From DASQZK01 sp963764345 (GTDB lineage: Bacteria > Bacteroidota > Bacteroidia > Bacteroidales > GCA-2748055): a stretch of 64,000 bases of DNA. The notes under the pieces are model-generated. The model did not search any database and had not been told where the DNA came from. It saw only the letters and a program-made list of their open reading frames with translations. The stretch is from positions 62,001-126,000 of the forward strand of contig CAVXSF010000009.1 of the NCBI GenBank assembly GCA_963764345.1, written 5' to 3'. The position numbers and the translations under genes are program-made. Shown one piece after another: positions 1-8,390 of the stretch. Positions within the stretch are counted from its first letter, which is position 1. Each line of letters starts with the position of its first letter.

Positions 1-536
1 TTCATCCGTTTCAGAACATCATTCCAGAAACTGGTCTTATCCGATTCCATAATCAGGGTTGGGTCCAGTTCGCCTACCAACCAGGCATTCTCATCGAGCT
101 CTCCTTTGAGCTGGTTTGGCGCCCATCCCGAATAACCAAGGAAAAACCGAACCTGCCGGCTTGTCACGTCACCTGAGTTGATCAATGATTTTAGCTTATC
201 AAAGTCACCTCCCCAGTATATATTTTCAAATACGTGAACACTTTCAGGAATGAGTTCGCCAAGAGTATGAATAAAATGCACGGTATTTGTATTCACCGGC
301 CCGCCAATCGAGATACCGGTTTCTATTGAAGGAAAATCCTGGATTACATCCTGGATATGCAGATCCACCGGTTTATTTAAAACGAAGCCCACTGATCCTT
401 CATCCGAGTGTTCCGTAAGCAGGACAACCGATCTTTTAAAATAGGTATCACTCAGGAAAGGTTCTGAGATCAAAACCCTTCCGGGGCTGGCCAATTTATC
501 GTTTTTTATCTTAAAGAAATCGATGTTAAGGCTCAT
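1..536 (-). CDS. YqgE/AlgH family protein (partial, 3' end outside window)
   Basis: Reading the minus strand from the ATG at 534-536 gives an open frame to the window edge (about 178 residues), so the C-terminus is missing. The protein begins MSLNIDFFKIKNDKLASPGR, which fits the family's start. It then has the segment with VLISEPFLSDTYFKRSVVLL, the FVLNKPV motif near residue 60, a GGPV segment, and the hallmark GYSGWAPNQLKGEL near residue 145. The UPF0301/AlgH family is small and cytosolic with no firmly established biochemical activity; AlgH has been linked to alginate regulation in Pseudomonas. It is transcribed away from nothing recognisable on its 5' side (537-791 holds no gene). The family call is secure; function is unknown. 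Confidence 0.85.
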   Translation of the reverse strand, partial: MSLNIDFFKIKNDKLASPGRVLISEPFLSDTYFKRSVVLLTEHSDEGSVGFVLNKPVDLHIQDVIQDFPSIETGISIGGPVNTNTVHFIHTLGELIPESVHVFENIYWGGDFDKLKSLINSGDVTSRQVRFFLGYSGWAPNQLKGELDENAWLVGELDPTLIMESDKTSFWNDVLKRM

Positions 537-791
537 TGAAATCGTGTTTAACGATCCGAACTAATTTCTACTAATATAAAACGTGTATTTTCAAAATATG
601 GTCTATGAGGATAACTTTTTGACAAAAAGGTAAATAATGTAGTTATTCTGAATTATTTTACTGACCTACATAAAAGACAGCTTAAAGCATGATGAAGTTG
701 CACCAGTTCGACGATGAATCCATAATATACTGTAATACAACCGATTATACATCAAGGATAAAATGCATAAGGCCGCCGGGCAATTTTCAGC

Positions 792-3245
792 TTAAAACAA
801 GGACGGGAATTTCCGGGGATCGGATTCCCTCATCAGTTCATATACGGTTTCGAAGACATCTTCTGCATTGGGATTGGAAAAATAATCGCCGTCGGTGCTA
901 TAAGCAGGCCGGTGTTCTTTGGCCGAAATGGTCCTGGGACCGGCATCCAGGAAAGAATAACCGCCCTGTTCTTCCAGGACTTTTTGCATCATATAGGCGG
1001 ATGCGCCGCCAGGCACGTCCTCATCGAAGAATACAACCCTGTTGGTCTTTTTCAGCGATTCCACGATACTCTGACGGATATCGAAAGGCAGCAAAGTCTG
1101 AACATCGATCAGCTCAACGCTGATATCAAATTCCTCCAGTTGTTTTACTGCCGTCTCAGCGATCCTCACGCAACTTCCGTAAGTAACCAGCGTCAGGTCT
1201 GTGCCCGGATGGAGTATTTCGGGAATTCCCAGTGGTATTTTGAACTCTCCAATGTTATCAGGCAGTATTTCCTTAAGCCGGTAACCGTTAAGGGGTTCGA
1301 TGACCAGAGCCGGATCGTCGGCTTCCAGGAGTGTGTTATAGAATCCTGCAGCACGTGTCATATCCCGGGGAACGCACACAAAAATTCCACGAAATGAGTT
1401 AATCACCATACTGAGAGGTGAGCCGGAATGCCAGATGCCTTCAAGGCGGTGTCCGCGCGTGCGGATGATCAGCGGGGCAGCCTGTCCGCCGCATGTACGG
1501 TAGTGAAGCGTTGCCAGGTCGTCGCTTACCGTCTGAAGACCGTATAAAAGGTAATCGAAGTACTGAATTTCAGCGATAGGCCTGAGTCCCCGTAAGGCAA
1601 GTCCGATACCCTGTCCTATGATAGTGGTTTCCCTGATGCCTGTATCCGTAACCCTGAGTTCACCATATTTTTCCTGCAGACCTTCCAGCCCTTTGTTGAC
1701 ATCGCCGATTTTACCGGTATCCTCCCCAAAAGTCAGCAGGAGAGGATATTTTGCAAAAAGGTAATCAAAATTCTTCTGAAGGATCTCCCGTGCATTCAGG
1801 ACAGGTGATTGCTCCGTCCATACAGGTTCAACAGCTGTAACGCGGAGAGCGGAGCGGCTTGATTCATTGTAAAGATGCGAGCTGTAGTTCCGGATGTTCG
1901 CCTGATCATAATCCCGCAGCCAGTCTCCGATATCTTTTTGAAGATGCTGCCGTACCGGGCAGTCGGCACAGATTTGCCGGAGAATCCGGCGGGCAGTACT
2001 CATCACATCCCTTCGGATCGGGTTGGCAATCCTCTTAAGGTCGTTGGTGAGTGAGGCAATCTTGTCAAAATGATCATTCCGGCAATGGCAGGAACGGTTA
2101 TTTATGATCGCCAGAAATTTCTCTCTCTCGTCGCGGATGGCAGTCGTATAATTTTTCCATGCTTTTCGTTGGGCCTGACGGGCTTCCTCTTCTGCTTCCT
2201 GTTCGATCCTGTCCAGCATGGCAGCCACCTCGATATGATTTTCCAGTATCCACTGTCTCATTTTTACAAGGGGGTCATTGTCTTTCTCCCATTCCAGCCG
2301 CTCTTCAGGCTTATACCGTTCCTGTGATCCGGAAGTGGAATGCCCCAGGGGCTGGACCATCTCATCAATATGAAAAACCACCGGCACATGCTCCTTCCTG
2401 CACCTGGATATCCCCTCGTTAAATATCCGGATCAGCCCGGCATAATCCCAGCCGTGACCATAATATAAAAGGATGCCGTTGGTGTGGTCCTCCTTGACAA
2501 AGCCCCGGAGAGCTTCAGAAATGCTGGCTTTAACGGTCTGGAAATCCCTGGTGACAGAAATACCATAACCATCATCCCAAACGGCAATCGCCACAGGGAT
2601 CTGCAATACAGCTGCCGCATTCACCGTTTCGAAAAAATGTCCTTCCGTCGTGCCGGCATCCCCAATCGTTCCAAACGCCACCTCATTTCCCCCATGAGAA
2701 AGATCGGTGTAATCACGCAGTGCCGGATTCTCCCTGAATAGTTTTGATGCATAACCAAGGCCTACCAGTTTGGGCATCTGACCTGCCACCGGCGAAAGAT
2801 CGGCGGCGGTATTTTTCATCTCTGAAAGCTTTTTCCAGCTTCCGTCAGGATTCAGGGACCGGCTGGCAAAGTGATTATTAAAAGACCGTCCTCCGTTGGA
2901 GGGATTATATTCAAGATCAGTATCACCGTATATCTGGGCGAAAAATTCCACGGTATCCGACATGCCCGTTGCCATGAGAAAGGTCTGGTCGCGGTAATAT
3001 CCCGATCTCCAGTCCCCCGCCCTGAAATTCTTCGCCAGGGCAATCTGGGCAATCTCCTTACCATCCCCGAATATCCCAAATTTGGCTTTACCAGACAGAA
3101 CCTCTTTCCTTGCAATCAAGCTGCATTGGCGACTTAAATGCGCCAGCCTGTAATCGGCTAAAACCTCCTCCCTGAATTCCTGAAAACTAATTTCCTGCTC
3201 CTGTCCTGTCACGTATAAGGGATGGATATCTGTAGGCTGCGGCAT
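792..3245 (-). CDS. Fused alpha/beta E1 component of a 2-oxoacid dehydrogenase
   Basis: This thiamine-diphosphate-dependent E1 has the alpha and beta chains fused in one 817-residue protein. The alpha half (about 40-310) carries the ThDP/Mg motif GDAGTTEGHFFETVNAA at 195-211 followed by VWDDGYGIS. The beta half (about 480-800) carries FGEDTGKIGDVNKGL, the RVTDTGIRET region, and a transketolase C-domain (LTLVTYGSCVRIA). The family oxidatively decarboxylates branched-chain 2-oxoacids or related substrates and passes the acyl group to lipoyl E2. No E2 or E3 gene lies in the window, so the substrate cannot be assigned. A linker of about 150 residues between the halves contains the cysteine pairs C386-H-C388 and C426-A-D-C429. 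Such long fused E1s are typical of Bacteroidota. The frame is intact and the ATG start directly faces the divergent small-protein promoter. Confidence 0.85.
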   Translation of the reverse strand: MPQPTDIHPLYVTGQEQEISFQEFREEVLADYRLAHLSRQCSLIARKEVLSGKAKFGIFGDGKEIAQIALAKNFRAGDWRSGYYRDQTFLMATGMSDTVEFFAQIYGDTDLEYNPSNGGRSFNNHFASRSLNPDGSWKKLSEMKNTAADLSPVAGQMPKLVGLGYASKLFRENPALRDYTDLSHGGNEVAFGTIGDAGTTEGHFFETVNAAAVLQIPVAIAVWDDGYGISVTRDFQTVKASISEALRGFVKEDHTNGILLYYGHGWDYAGLIRIFNEGISRCRKEHVPVVFHIDEMVQPLGHSTSGSQERYKPEERLEWEKDNDPLVKMRQWILENHIEVAAMLDRIEQEAEEEARQAQRKAWKNYTTAIRDEREKFLAIINNRSCHCRNDHFDKIASLTNDLKRIANPIRRDVMSTARRILRQICADCPVRQHLQKDIGDWLRDYDQANIRNYSSHLYNESSRSALRVTAVEPVWTEQSPVLNAREILQKNFDYLFAKYPLLLTFGEDTGKIGDVNKGLEGLQEKYGELRVTDTGIRETTIIGQGIGLALRGLRPIAEIQYFDYLLYGLQTVSDDLATLHYRTCGGQAAPLIIRTRGHRLEGIWHSGSPLSMVINSFRGIFVCVPRDMTRAAGFYNTLLEADDPALVIEPLNGYRLKEILPDNIGEFKIPLGIPEILHPGTDLTLVTYGSCVRIAETAVKQLEEFDISVELIDVQTLLPFDIRQSIVESLKKTNRVVFFDEDVPGGASAYMMQKVLEEQGGYSFLDAGPRTISAKEHRPAYSTDGDYFSNPNAEDVFETVYELMRESDPRKFPSLF

Positions 3246-3305
3246 AAATATCTAATTTTACATGAAAATCAGGCAATAATAAATGAGTCTGATGGTTTAA
3301 AAGAC

Positions 3306-3336
3306 ATTGAAATATCTTAATAAATCTGTAATTTTG
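3306..3336 (+). promoter_or_regulatory. Candidate Bacteroidota promoter for the twin small-protein genes
   Basis: ATTG at 3306-3309, a 19-nt spacer, then TAATTTTG at 3329-3336. This matches the Bacteroidota pattern TTTG...TAnnTTTG with one mismatch in the upstream element and an exact downstream element. It lies 45 nt before the TTG start at 3381. The assignment rests on consensus alone. Confidence 0.45.
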
Positions 3337-3380
3337 TCGACAATTAGACAGACAAATTTTAACTTCAAATTGTTCAAGCA

Positions 3381-3614
3381 TTGATTAAGATTTTGTTATT
3401 ATCTGTAGTGCTTTTAAGCATTTCCATGATAGGCCTGGCATTTAATATCCTGTTCAGGAAAAACGGGAGATTCCCTGCGTATGAGATCGGTCGTAACAAA
3501 GACATGAAGAAGCTCGGGATTACCTGTGTGAAACATGAAGAATATAAATGCTTTAAAAACCTCCGGAATACGGATTGCGCCGGATGTGAAAGCATATTCG
3601 GGAATGATGAGTAA
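3381..3614 (+). CDS. Small membrane-anchored cysteine protein (NqrM-like paralogue?)
   Basis: A 77-residue protein starting at TTG; an in-frame stop at 3360-3362 leaves no ATG upstream. Residues 3-25 form one hydrophobic segment, followed by a short basic stretch (FRKNGR) and a soluble tail with four cysteines at 49, 57, 66 and 69 (ITCV, YKCF, TDCAGC). Size, topology and the KKLGITC segment resemble the next gene (KKQGISC), which looks like NqrM. The cysteine spacing differs, so the two are at most divergent relatives. Its position beside apbE and the nqr operon suggests a role in assembling or protecting the sodium pump; that is inference. I know of no characterised homologue. Confidence 0.6.
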   Translation: MIKILLLSVVLLSISMIGLAFNILFRKNGRFPAYEIGRNKDMKKLGITCVKHEEYKCFKNLRNTDCAGCESIFGNDE

Positions 3615-3644
3615 ACATTTCCGGAACGTAGTTGTTTGATGAGC

Positions 3645-3652
3645 AAAGGAGG
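3645..3652 (+). promoter_or_regulatory. Strong Shine-Dalgarno sequence before the NqrM-like gene
   Basis: AAAGGAGG lies 8 nt upstream of the ATG at 3661. Most starts in this window have no recognisable Shine-Dalgarno, as is usual in Bacteroidota, so this near-perfect site is unusual and fixes the start. Confidence 0.6.
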
Positions 3653-3660
3653 ATGTCATC

Positions 3661-3858
3661 ATGTTAAAAGTTCTAATACTTGCCATACTGTTAATGCTTC
3701 TGGCTTTTGCTGCCATGTCGGTCAGACTAATATTCGACCGTAAAGCGGAATTCAGGGGAGGCAGTTGTGCCGCTTCATCACCTGAACTTAAAAAGCAGGG
3801 GATCAGTTGTGGTTGCGGTGAAAGTTGTTATACCGATCAGGAGGAACCGGCGGCCTGA
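3661..3858 (+). CDS. nqrM: NqrM-like Na+-NQR maturation protein
   Basis: A 65-residue protein with a single N-terminal hydrophobic helix (about 2-24), the basic juxtamembrane segment FDRKAEFRGGSC, and four cysteines at 36, 50, 52 and 56 arranged GSC...ISCGCGESC. NqrM (DUF539) of Vibrio-type bacteria is a similarly short, one-helix protein with a GSC motif and a CxC-x3-C cluster, and is required to install the iron site of Na+-NQR. Here the gene sits 46 bp after a second small cysteine protein, converges on apbE, and lies 1.2 kb from nqrF. Motif and neighbourhood together support the call, but residues between the cysteines differ from proteobacterial NqrM. The symbol is therefore a proposal. 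Confidence 0.6.
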   Translation: MLKVLILAILLMLLAFAAMSVRLIFDRKAEFRGGSCAASSPELKKQGISCGCGESCYTDQEEPAA

Positions 3859-3872
3859 GTCTGTTCAGCTGA

Positions 3873-4886
3873 TTATTCCTCTTTGATGATCAGCGATTTG
3901 AATCCTTTCGTATAATACTCCTTATAATTTCCTTTATCATCATTGTAGATAAGATACGCCTCAAGTTCCGGGTGTTCCTTCAGCAGAGTTTTACTTTTCT
4001 CCAGGCCAAGAACCATGCAGGCAGTAGCATAGGCGTCAGCCGTAATACAGTCATCAGCAACGACAGATGCACTTAGCAGCCGCCTCATCACGGGGTATCC
4101 TGTTTTCGGATCAATGGAATGGGCATATTTGACTCCATTCTTTTCGTAAAATTTCCTGTAGTTACCACTTGTAGCCAGCGCCCTGTTCTCGATGCGGACA
4201 ATAGCCTGCAGGTCGGAACCGGGGATCATGTTCCCAAAGTCGGGACGGTCAATCCCGATCTTCCATATTTCATCCCTGGGATTGAGTCCTTTGGTTCTCA
4301 GCTCCCCACCGATTTCAACCATATAGTTCTTAACGCCATGCTCCTCAAGAAAACGGGTAGCTACATCGACCGAGTAACCCTGGGCAAGTGCATTGTCGTC
4401 AATGGTTACGTGCGGGTCAGATTTTATGAGCCGGTCACCTTCAATACGGATCTTATCCATTCCCACATACTGAAGTAAACTATCGATCATACTGCTGTCA
4501 ACTTCTGCCTTAGGTCCCGGGCCAAAACCCCAGGCATTTACCAGGGGCATGACGGTAATATCGAAGGCCCCGTCAGAAGCCTGGTAAACCGCCTTTGCAA
4601 CATCATATACTTCCCTGAATTTCGCATCCACGATCAAATCCTCATTCCGGTTTATTTTTGATATCAGAGAATTAGGAATATAAGTGGAGAGTGAAAGATC
4701 AAAGCTGTGCAGAAGGGAATCGATCTCTGGTTGAAAATTGATCGAATCCTTCACGCCATAGGTAATATGGTAACTTGTCCCCTGGGTGAAGCCCGTAATT
4801 TTAAAATAGGTAAGGTTACCTGATGGCCGGCATGATGCAAGGAAAAGCATGATCAGGAGTAAAACCCCCGGGATTTTGGTTTTCAT
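3873..4886 (-). CDS. apbE: FAD:protein FMN transferase, lipoprotein
   Basis: ApbE transfers FMN from FAD to threonine in target proteins outside the membrane. The N-terminus MKTKIPGVLLLIMLFLASC is a lipoprotein signal with lipobox cysteine at residue 19. Family landmarks follow: LSTYIPNSLISKINRN, AWGFGPG, DDNALAQGYSVD, EIGGELRTKG, and C-terminal CITADAYATACMVLG, which corresponds to the metal/FAD-binding ADA-AT segment. Length (337) is typical. It lies immediately downstream of nqrF on the same strand (194-bp gap), and NqrB and NqrC encoded here carry SG-x-T acceptor motifs, so the sodium pump is the expected substrate. The frame is intact. Confidence 0.93.
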   Translation of the reverse strand: MKTKIPGVLLLIMLFLASCRPSGNLTYFKITGFTQGTSYHITYGVKDSINFQPEIDSLLHSFDLSLSTYIPNSLISKINRNEDLIVDAKFREVYDVAKAVYQASDGAFDITVMPLVNAWGFGPGPKAEVDSSMIDSLLQYVGMDKIRIEGDRLIKSDPHVTIDDNALAQGYSVDVATRFLEEHGVKNYMVEIGGELRTKGLNPRDEIWKIGIDRPDFGNMIPGSDLQAIVRIENRALATSGNYRKFYEKNGVKYAHSIDPKTGYPVMRRLLSASVVADDCITADAYATACMVLGLEKSKTLLKEHPELEAYLIYNDDKGNYKEYYTKGFKSLIIKEE

Positions 4887-5080
4887 TTCAGTATCATTTT
4901 AATGTTTTCCGGTCATGACCAGGTATGAACCGGCAAATGCAGGGCAGGGCTATGTGAGATGGCCTAAACGATCATGTCAAACGTGATGCATATTTACATG
5001 TTGTATAAGGGCCGGACAAATAATCCTTTATGCTAAGAGATAAACAGACTCATAAAAGGTTCAGGGTTTATCGTCCTGTA

Positions 5081-6334
5081 TTATCCTCCAAAATCGTCAT
5101 AATCGACCATTTCATCAGGAACACCCAAATCGTAGAGCATTTTCATGACGGCATCGTTCATCATGGGCGGACCGCAGAGGTAGAATTCGATATCTTCGGG
5201 TTCCTCATGTTTGCTGAGGTATTCATCGTAAACCACCTGGTGGATAAAACCTTTATACCCATTCCAGTTATCTTCCGGCAGGGGCTCCGAGAGAGCGATA
5301 TTGAACTTGAAGTTAGGAAATTGCTTTTCAATTTTCCTGAATTCGTCTTCATAGAAGATTTCCCTTTTAGATCTGGCCCCGTACCAGTAACTTACTTTCC
5401 TGTTGGTTTTAAGGGTATGGAAAAGGTGAAAGATATGTGAACGCAGAGGTGCCATTCCAGCGCCACCCCCGATATAAACCATTTCGCGGTCGGTATCCTT
5501 GATAAAGAATTCACCATAGGGTCCGGATATGGTCACTTTATCTCCCGGTTTTCTTGAGAAAATATAAGATGAACATATCCCGGGGTTGACCTTCTTGAAC
5601 TGGCCCTTTGCCCTGTCCCAGGGTGGCGTGGCAATACGGATGTTCAGCATGATGATGTTTCCTTCAGCCGGGTGGTTGGCCATAGAATAAGCCCTGAACG
5701 TTTCCTCAGGGTTCTTCATTCTAAGATCCCACATATTGAACTTATCCCATTCATCCCTGAACTGTTCCTCAACGATCATATCCCTGAAGTCGACATCTAT
5801 TTTCGGTACGTCGATCTGGATATAACCTCCCGACTTAAATTCAAGGTGTTCCCCTTCGGGCAACTTCACTTTGAATTCCTTGATAAAGGTTGCTACGTTT
5901 CTGTTGGAGACCACTTCACATTCCCATTTCCGGATACCCATGACCTCTTCGGGTACCCTGATGGACATATCGTTCCGTACCTTAACCTGGCAACCCAGAC
6001 GCCAGTTGTCCTGTTGTTCTTTCCTGGTAAAGAAACCGGTTTCAGTGGGCAGAATTGAGCCTCCGCCTTCAATCACCTGGCATTTACACATACCGCAGGT
6101 ACCGCCACCACCACAGGCAGAAGGCAGAAAAACGTCCTGACCGGACAGTGTGCTCAGTACGGTATTCCCGGGTGAGACGGTAAATACTTTATCATTGACT
6201 TTAAGGGTTACCTCACCCTGAGGGCTTAATTTGGCCTTAGCAACCATGAGGATCAGCACCAGCAGGAGGATGATCCCCAGGAAAAATGCTATACTGATCA
6301 ATACTATTCCTAATTCTGATGTAAGAAGAACCAT
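5081..6334 (-). CDS. nqrF: Na+-NQR subunit F, NADH dehydrogenase flavoprotein
   Basis: NqrF is the electron-entry subunit that oxidises NADH. One N-terminal membrane helix (about 5-32) is followed by a 2Fe-2S ferredoxin domain with ligands C74, C80, C83 (SACGGGGTCGMC) and C115 (WRLGCQ). A ferredoxin-NADP-reductase-like module comes next, with the FAD motif RAYSMAN, the nucleotide-binding GGGAGMAPLRSH and the C-terminal CGPPMMNDAV. The ending YDDFGG is typical of NqrF. It is the last gene of nqrABCDEF, starting 25 bp after nqrE. The length of 417 residues is normal. Confidence 0.97.
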   Translation of the reverse strand: MVLLTSELGIVLISIAFFLGIILLLVLILMVAKAKLSPQGEVTLKVNDKVFTVSPGNTVLSTLSGQDVFLPSACGGGGTCGMCKCQVIEGGGSILPTETGFFTRKEQQDNWRLGCQVKVRNDMSIRVPEEVMGIRKWECEVVSNRNVATFIKEFKVKLPEGEHLEFKSGGYIQIDVPKIDVDFRDMIVEEQFRDEWDKFNMWDLRMKNPEETFRAYSMANHPAEGNIIMLNIRIATPPWDRAKGQFKKVNPGICSSYIFSRKPGDKVTISGPYGEFFIKDTDREMVYIGGGAGMAPLRSHIFHLFHTLKTNRKVSYWYGARSKREIFYEDEFRKIEKQFPNFKFNIALSEPLPEDNWNGYKGFIHQVVYDEYLSKHEEPEDIEFYLCGPPMMNDAVMKMLYDLGVPDEMVDYDDFGG

Positions 6335-6359
6335 TTTCTTTACAATTCCTTATTTAACA

Positions 6360-6977
6360 CTAAAGTTTTATTCCCATAAAGCTCATAAAAGCAATACCCA
6401 TCAATCCGGTGATGATAAACGTAATGCCCAAACCCCGCAATGGTGCAGGGACATTGGAGTACCGTATTTTCTCCCGGATAGCTGCAATACTGATAATAGC
6501 CAGAAACCAACCAACGCCTGAGCCCAGGCCAAAAGCGGTAGCTTCGGCAATATTGGCATATTCCCTTTCCTGCATGAAAAGTGAACCGCCGAGGATAGCG
6601 CAGTTTACGGCAATCAGTGGAAGAAAGATCCCAAGTGTCGAGTATAACGCCGGACTGAATTTCTCGATGATCATTTCAACAAGCTGAGTCATCGACGCGA
6701 TAACTGCGATGAACATGATAAAGCTAAGAAAGCTGAGATCGACATCTGCCAGTTTGGGGCTGAGCCAGGTAAGTGCTCCGGTTTTCAGAAGGTAATTCTG
6801 TAGAATATAATCCACCGGAACGGTAAAACCCAGAACGAAAACAACGGCAATGCCGAGGCCTGCAGATGTTTTTACCGTTTTTGATACAGCAAGGTATGAA
6901 CACATACCAAGGAAGTATGCAAAAATCATGTTGTCGATAAAAACACTCTTCACAAATATATTAATCAGGTTTTCCAT
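6360..6977 (-). CDS. nqrE: Na+-NQR subunit E
   Basis: A 205-residue integral membrane subunit with about six helices. It contains the first-helix segment FAYFLGMCSYLAVSK and the internal NCAILGGSLF segment; NqrE and NqrD are homologous and oppositely oriented in the membrane. In known structures the cysteines in these two segments coordinate an intramembrane iron centre together with NqrD; both cysteine positions (CSYLA and NCAILG) are visible here. It is co-transcribed with nqrD (15-bp gap) and nqrF. Confidence 0.96.
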   Translation of the reverse strand: MENLINIFVKSVFIDNMIFAYFLGMCSYLAVSKTVKTSAGLGIAVVFVLGFTVPVDYILQNYLLKTGALTWLSPKLADVDLSFLSFIMFIAVIASMTQLVEMIIEKFSPALYSTLGIFLPLIAVNCAILGGSLFMQEREYANIAEATAFGLGSGVGWFLAIISIAAIREKIRYSNVPAPLRGLGITFIITGLMGIAFMSFMGIKL

Positions 6978-6992
6978 TTTTCAATCCGTTAT

Positions 6993-7637
6993 TTATTTGT
7001 CCTCTATTAAATGTCTGTTACGTCCTCTCTGGATCCAGATAATGATTCCCACCGTAACCAGCGCCATCGGGGGAAGGATCATCAATCCGTTGTTTGAGTA
7101 TCCGGCATCATACCATGACTGGGGAATAACCTTCATGCCCCAGAAAGTACCGGAGCCAAGAAGTTCCCTGAAAAAAGACACGATGACGAGGATAAGGCCG
7201 TAACCGGCGGCGTTCCCGATTCCATCGAGAAACGATGGCCACGGCTTATTACCCATGGCGAAGGCTTCCAGTCGGCCCATCAGGATACAGTTCGTAATGA
7301 TTAATCCGACAAATACGGAAAGTTGCTTACTGACATCATAGGCATAAGCCTGTAAAAATTCATCGACCAGGATAACCATGGTGGCAATTACCACAAGCTG
7401 GACAATAATCCTAATACGCGGAGGGATTAACTTCCTGAGCATGGATATGACAACGTTGGAGACTGCCAGTACGGCCATTACCGAAACAGCCATAACAACG
7501 GAATTCTCCATTTTAACGGTGATGGCAAGTGCCGAACATATACCCAGAACCTGCACGGTGATGGGATTGCTTGTTCCCAGGGGTTCTGTAAGCAGCTTAA
7601 TATTTTTTGTTGAAAATAAAGGTTCTCTGTCGCTCAT
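6993..7637 (-). CDS. nqrD: Na+-NQR subunit D
   Basis: A 214-residue polytopic membrane subunit. It has the segment VLGICSALAITVKMENSVVM near residue 30 and TNCILMGRLEAFAM near residue 115; the two cysteines match the iron-ligand positions of the NqrD/RnfE family. The ATG overlaps the nqrC stop codon as ATGA (7634-7637), which suggests translational coupling. Its partner is NqrE in the central membrane core of the pump. Confidence 0.96.
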   Translation of the reverse strand: MSDREPLFSTKNIKLLTEPLGTSNPITVQVLGICSALAITVKMENSVVMAVSVMAVLAVSNVVISMLRKLIPPRIRIIVQLVVIATMVILVDEFLQAYAYDVSKQLSVFVGLIITNCILMGRLEAFAMGNKPWPSFLDGIGNAAGYGLILVIVSFFRELLGSGTFWGMKVIPQSWYDAGYSNNGLMILPPMALVTVGIIIWIQRGRNRHLIEDK

Positions 7638-8380
7638 TTCTGACCTCCTTCTTTCATTTGTTTCTTCATGTAGTTCACATAAGGGTTTATACTGTCCAGG
7701 AGCATCTTCTGAAGACCCTTACTGGTGATGGTACCACCGGAAACCGCATCGACACCATGGGGATTATCGGGTGAAGTGCCGCCTTTGACCACTTCAATGG
7801 ACACAAAATCACCGGCCTCATTGAATAGCTTTTTACCTTTAAATTCCTTCTGGAACCAAAGTTCGGAAATTTCTGCACCAAGCCCGGGAGTTTCTTTCTC
7901 ATTGGCGAAAACAGTACCGTATATGGTATTATAGTCTTCATTTAAAGCCACATACCCCCATATCGGCCCCCACAAGCCTTTACCACGCACCGGAATGATA
8001 TACTTTTTCTCACCTTCAGGCGTGGTGTAAATAAACAGGGGAAGATTTCTCTGATCCGGGGCTTTCTCGTATTCCGCCTTCAGATTTTTGGTTATATCAA
8101 AGGCATCATGGCCCTCTACCACATCCCCCTTCGAGTTCACAACAATACTGCTGGTGATATATTTCTTAAACAGCCCTTCGATAAATGTGTCCTTATTTTC
8201 CGCTTCTTTAACCCCCTCGGTCATATTCACCGACTGAAGAATACCCTGCTTGATTTCGACTTCCACGTTTCTTTCCTGCGCAGGTTTAAGTTCTTCAGAA
8301 ACAAATGAAAGAAGCGCGGCAACGATAATCACCAGTATTGAAGCGAAACTGAATATGTAAAAATTACTAAACTTCTTCAT
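7634..8380 (-). CDS. nqrC: Na+-NQR subunit C, covalent FMN carrier
   Basis: A 248-residue subunit with one N-terminal membrane anchor (about 8-28) and an extracytoplasmic FMN-binding domain. The acceptor motif is D211-A-V-S-G-G-T217-I-T-S220; T217 is the predicted flavinylated residue. GLWGPIWGYVAL and ETPGLGAEI are conserved FMN-domain segments. Vibrio NqrC has SGAT; here the third position is Gly (SGGT), as in many Bacteroidota. Substrate of ApbE, encoded nearby. Confidence 0.96.
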   Translation of the reverse strand: MKKFSNFYIFSFASILVIIVAALLSFVSEELKPAQERNVEVEIKQGILQSVNMTEGVKEAENKDTFIEGLFKKYITSSIVVNSKGDVVEGHDAFDITKNLKAEYEKAPDQRNLPLFIYTTPEGEKKYIIPVRGKGLWGPIWGYVALNEDYNTIYGTVFANEKETPGLGAEISELWFQKEFKGKKLFNEAGDFVSIEVVKGGTSPDNPHGVDAVSGGTITSKGLQKMLLDSINPYVNYMKKQMKEGGQK

Positions 8381-8390
8381 TTTATACTGT

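Noticed and set aside
4119..4478. Open frame opposite apbE
   Set aside because: Antisense shadow of a well-supported gene, with no domain or signal of its own.
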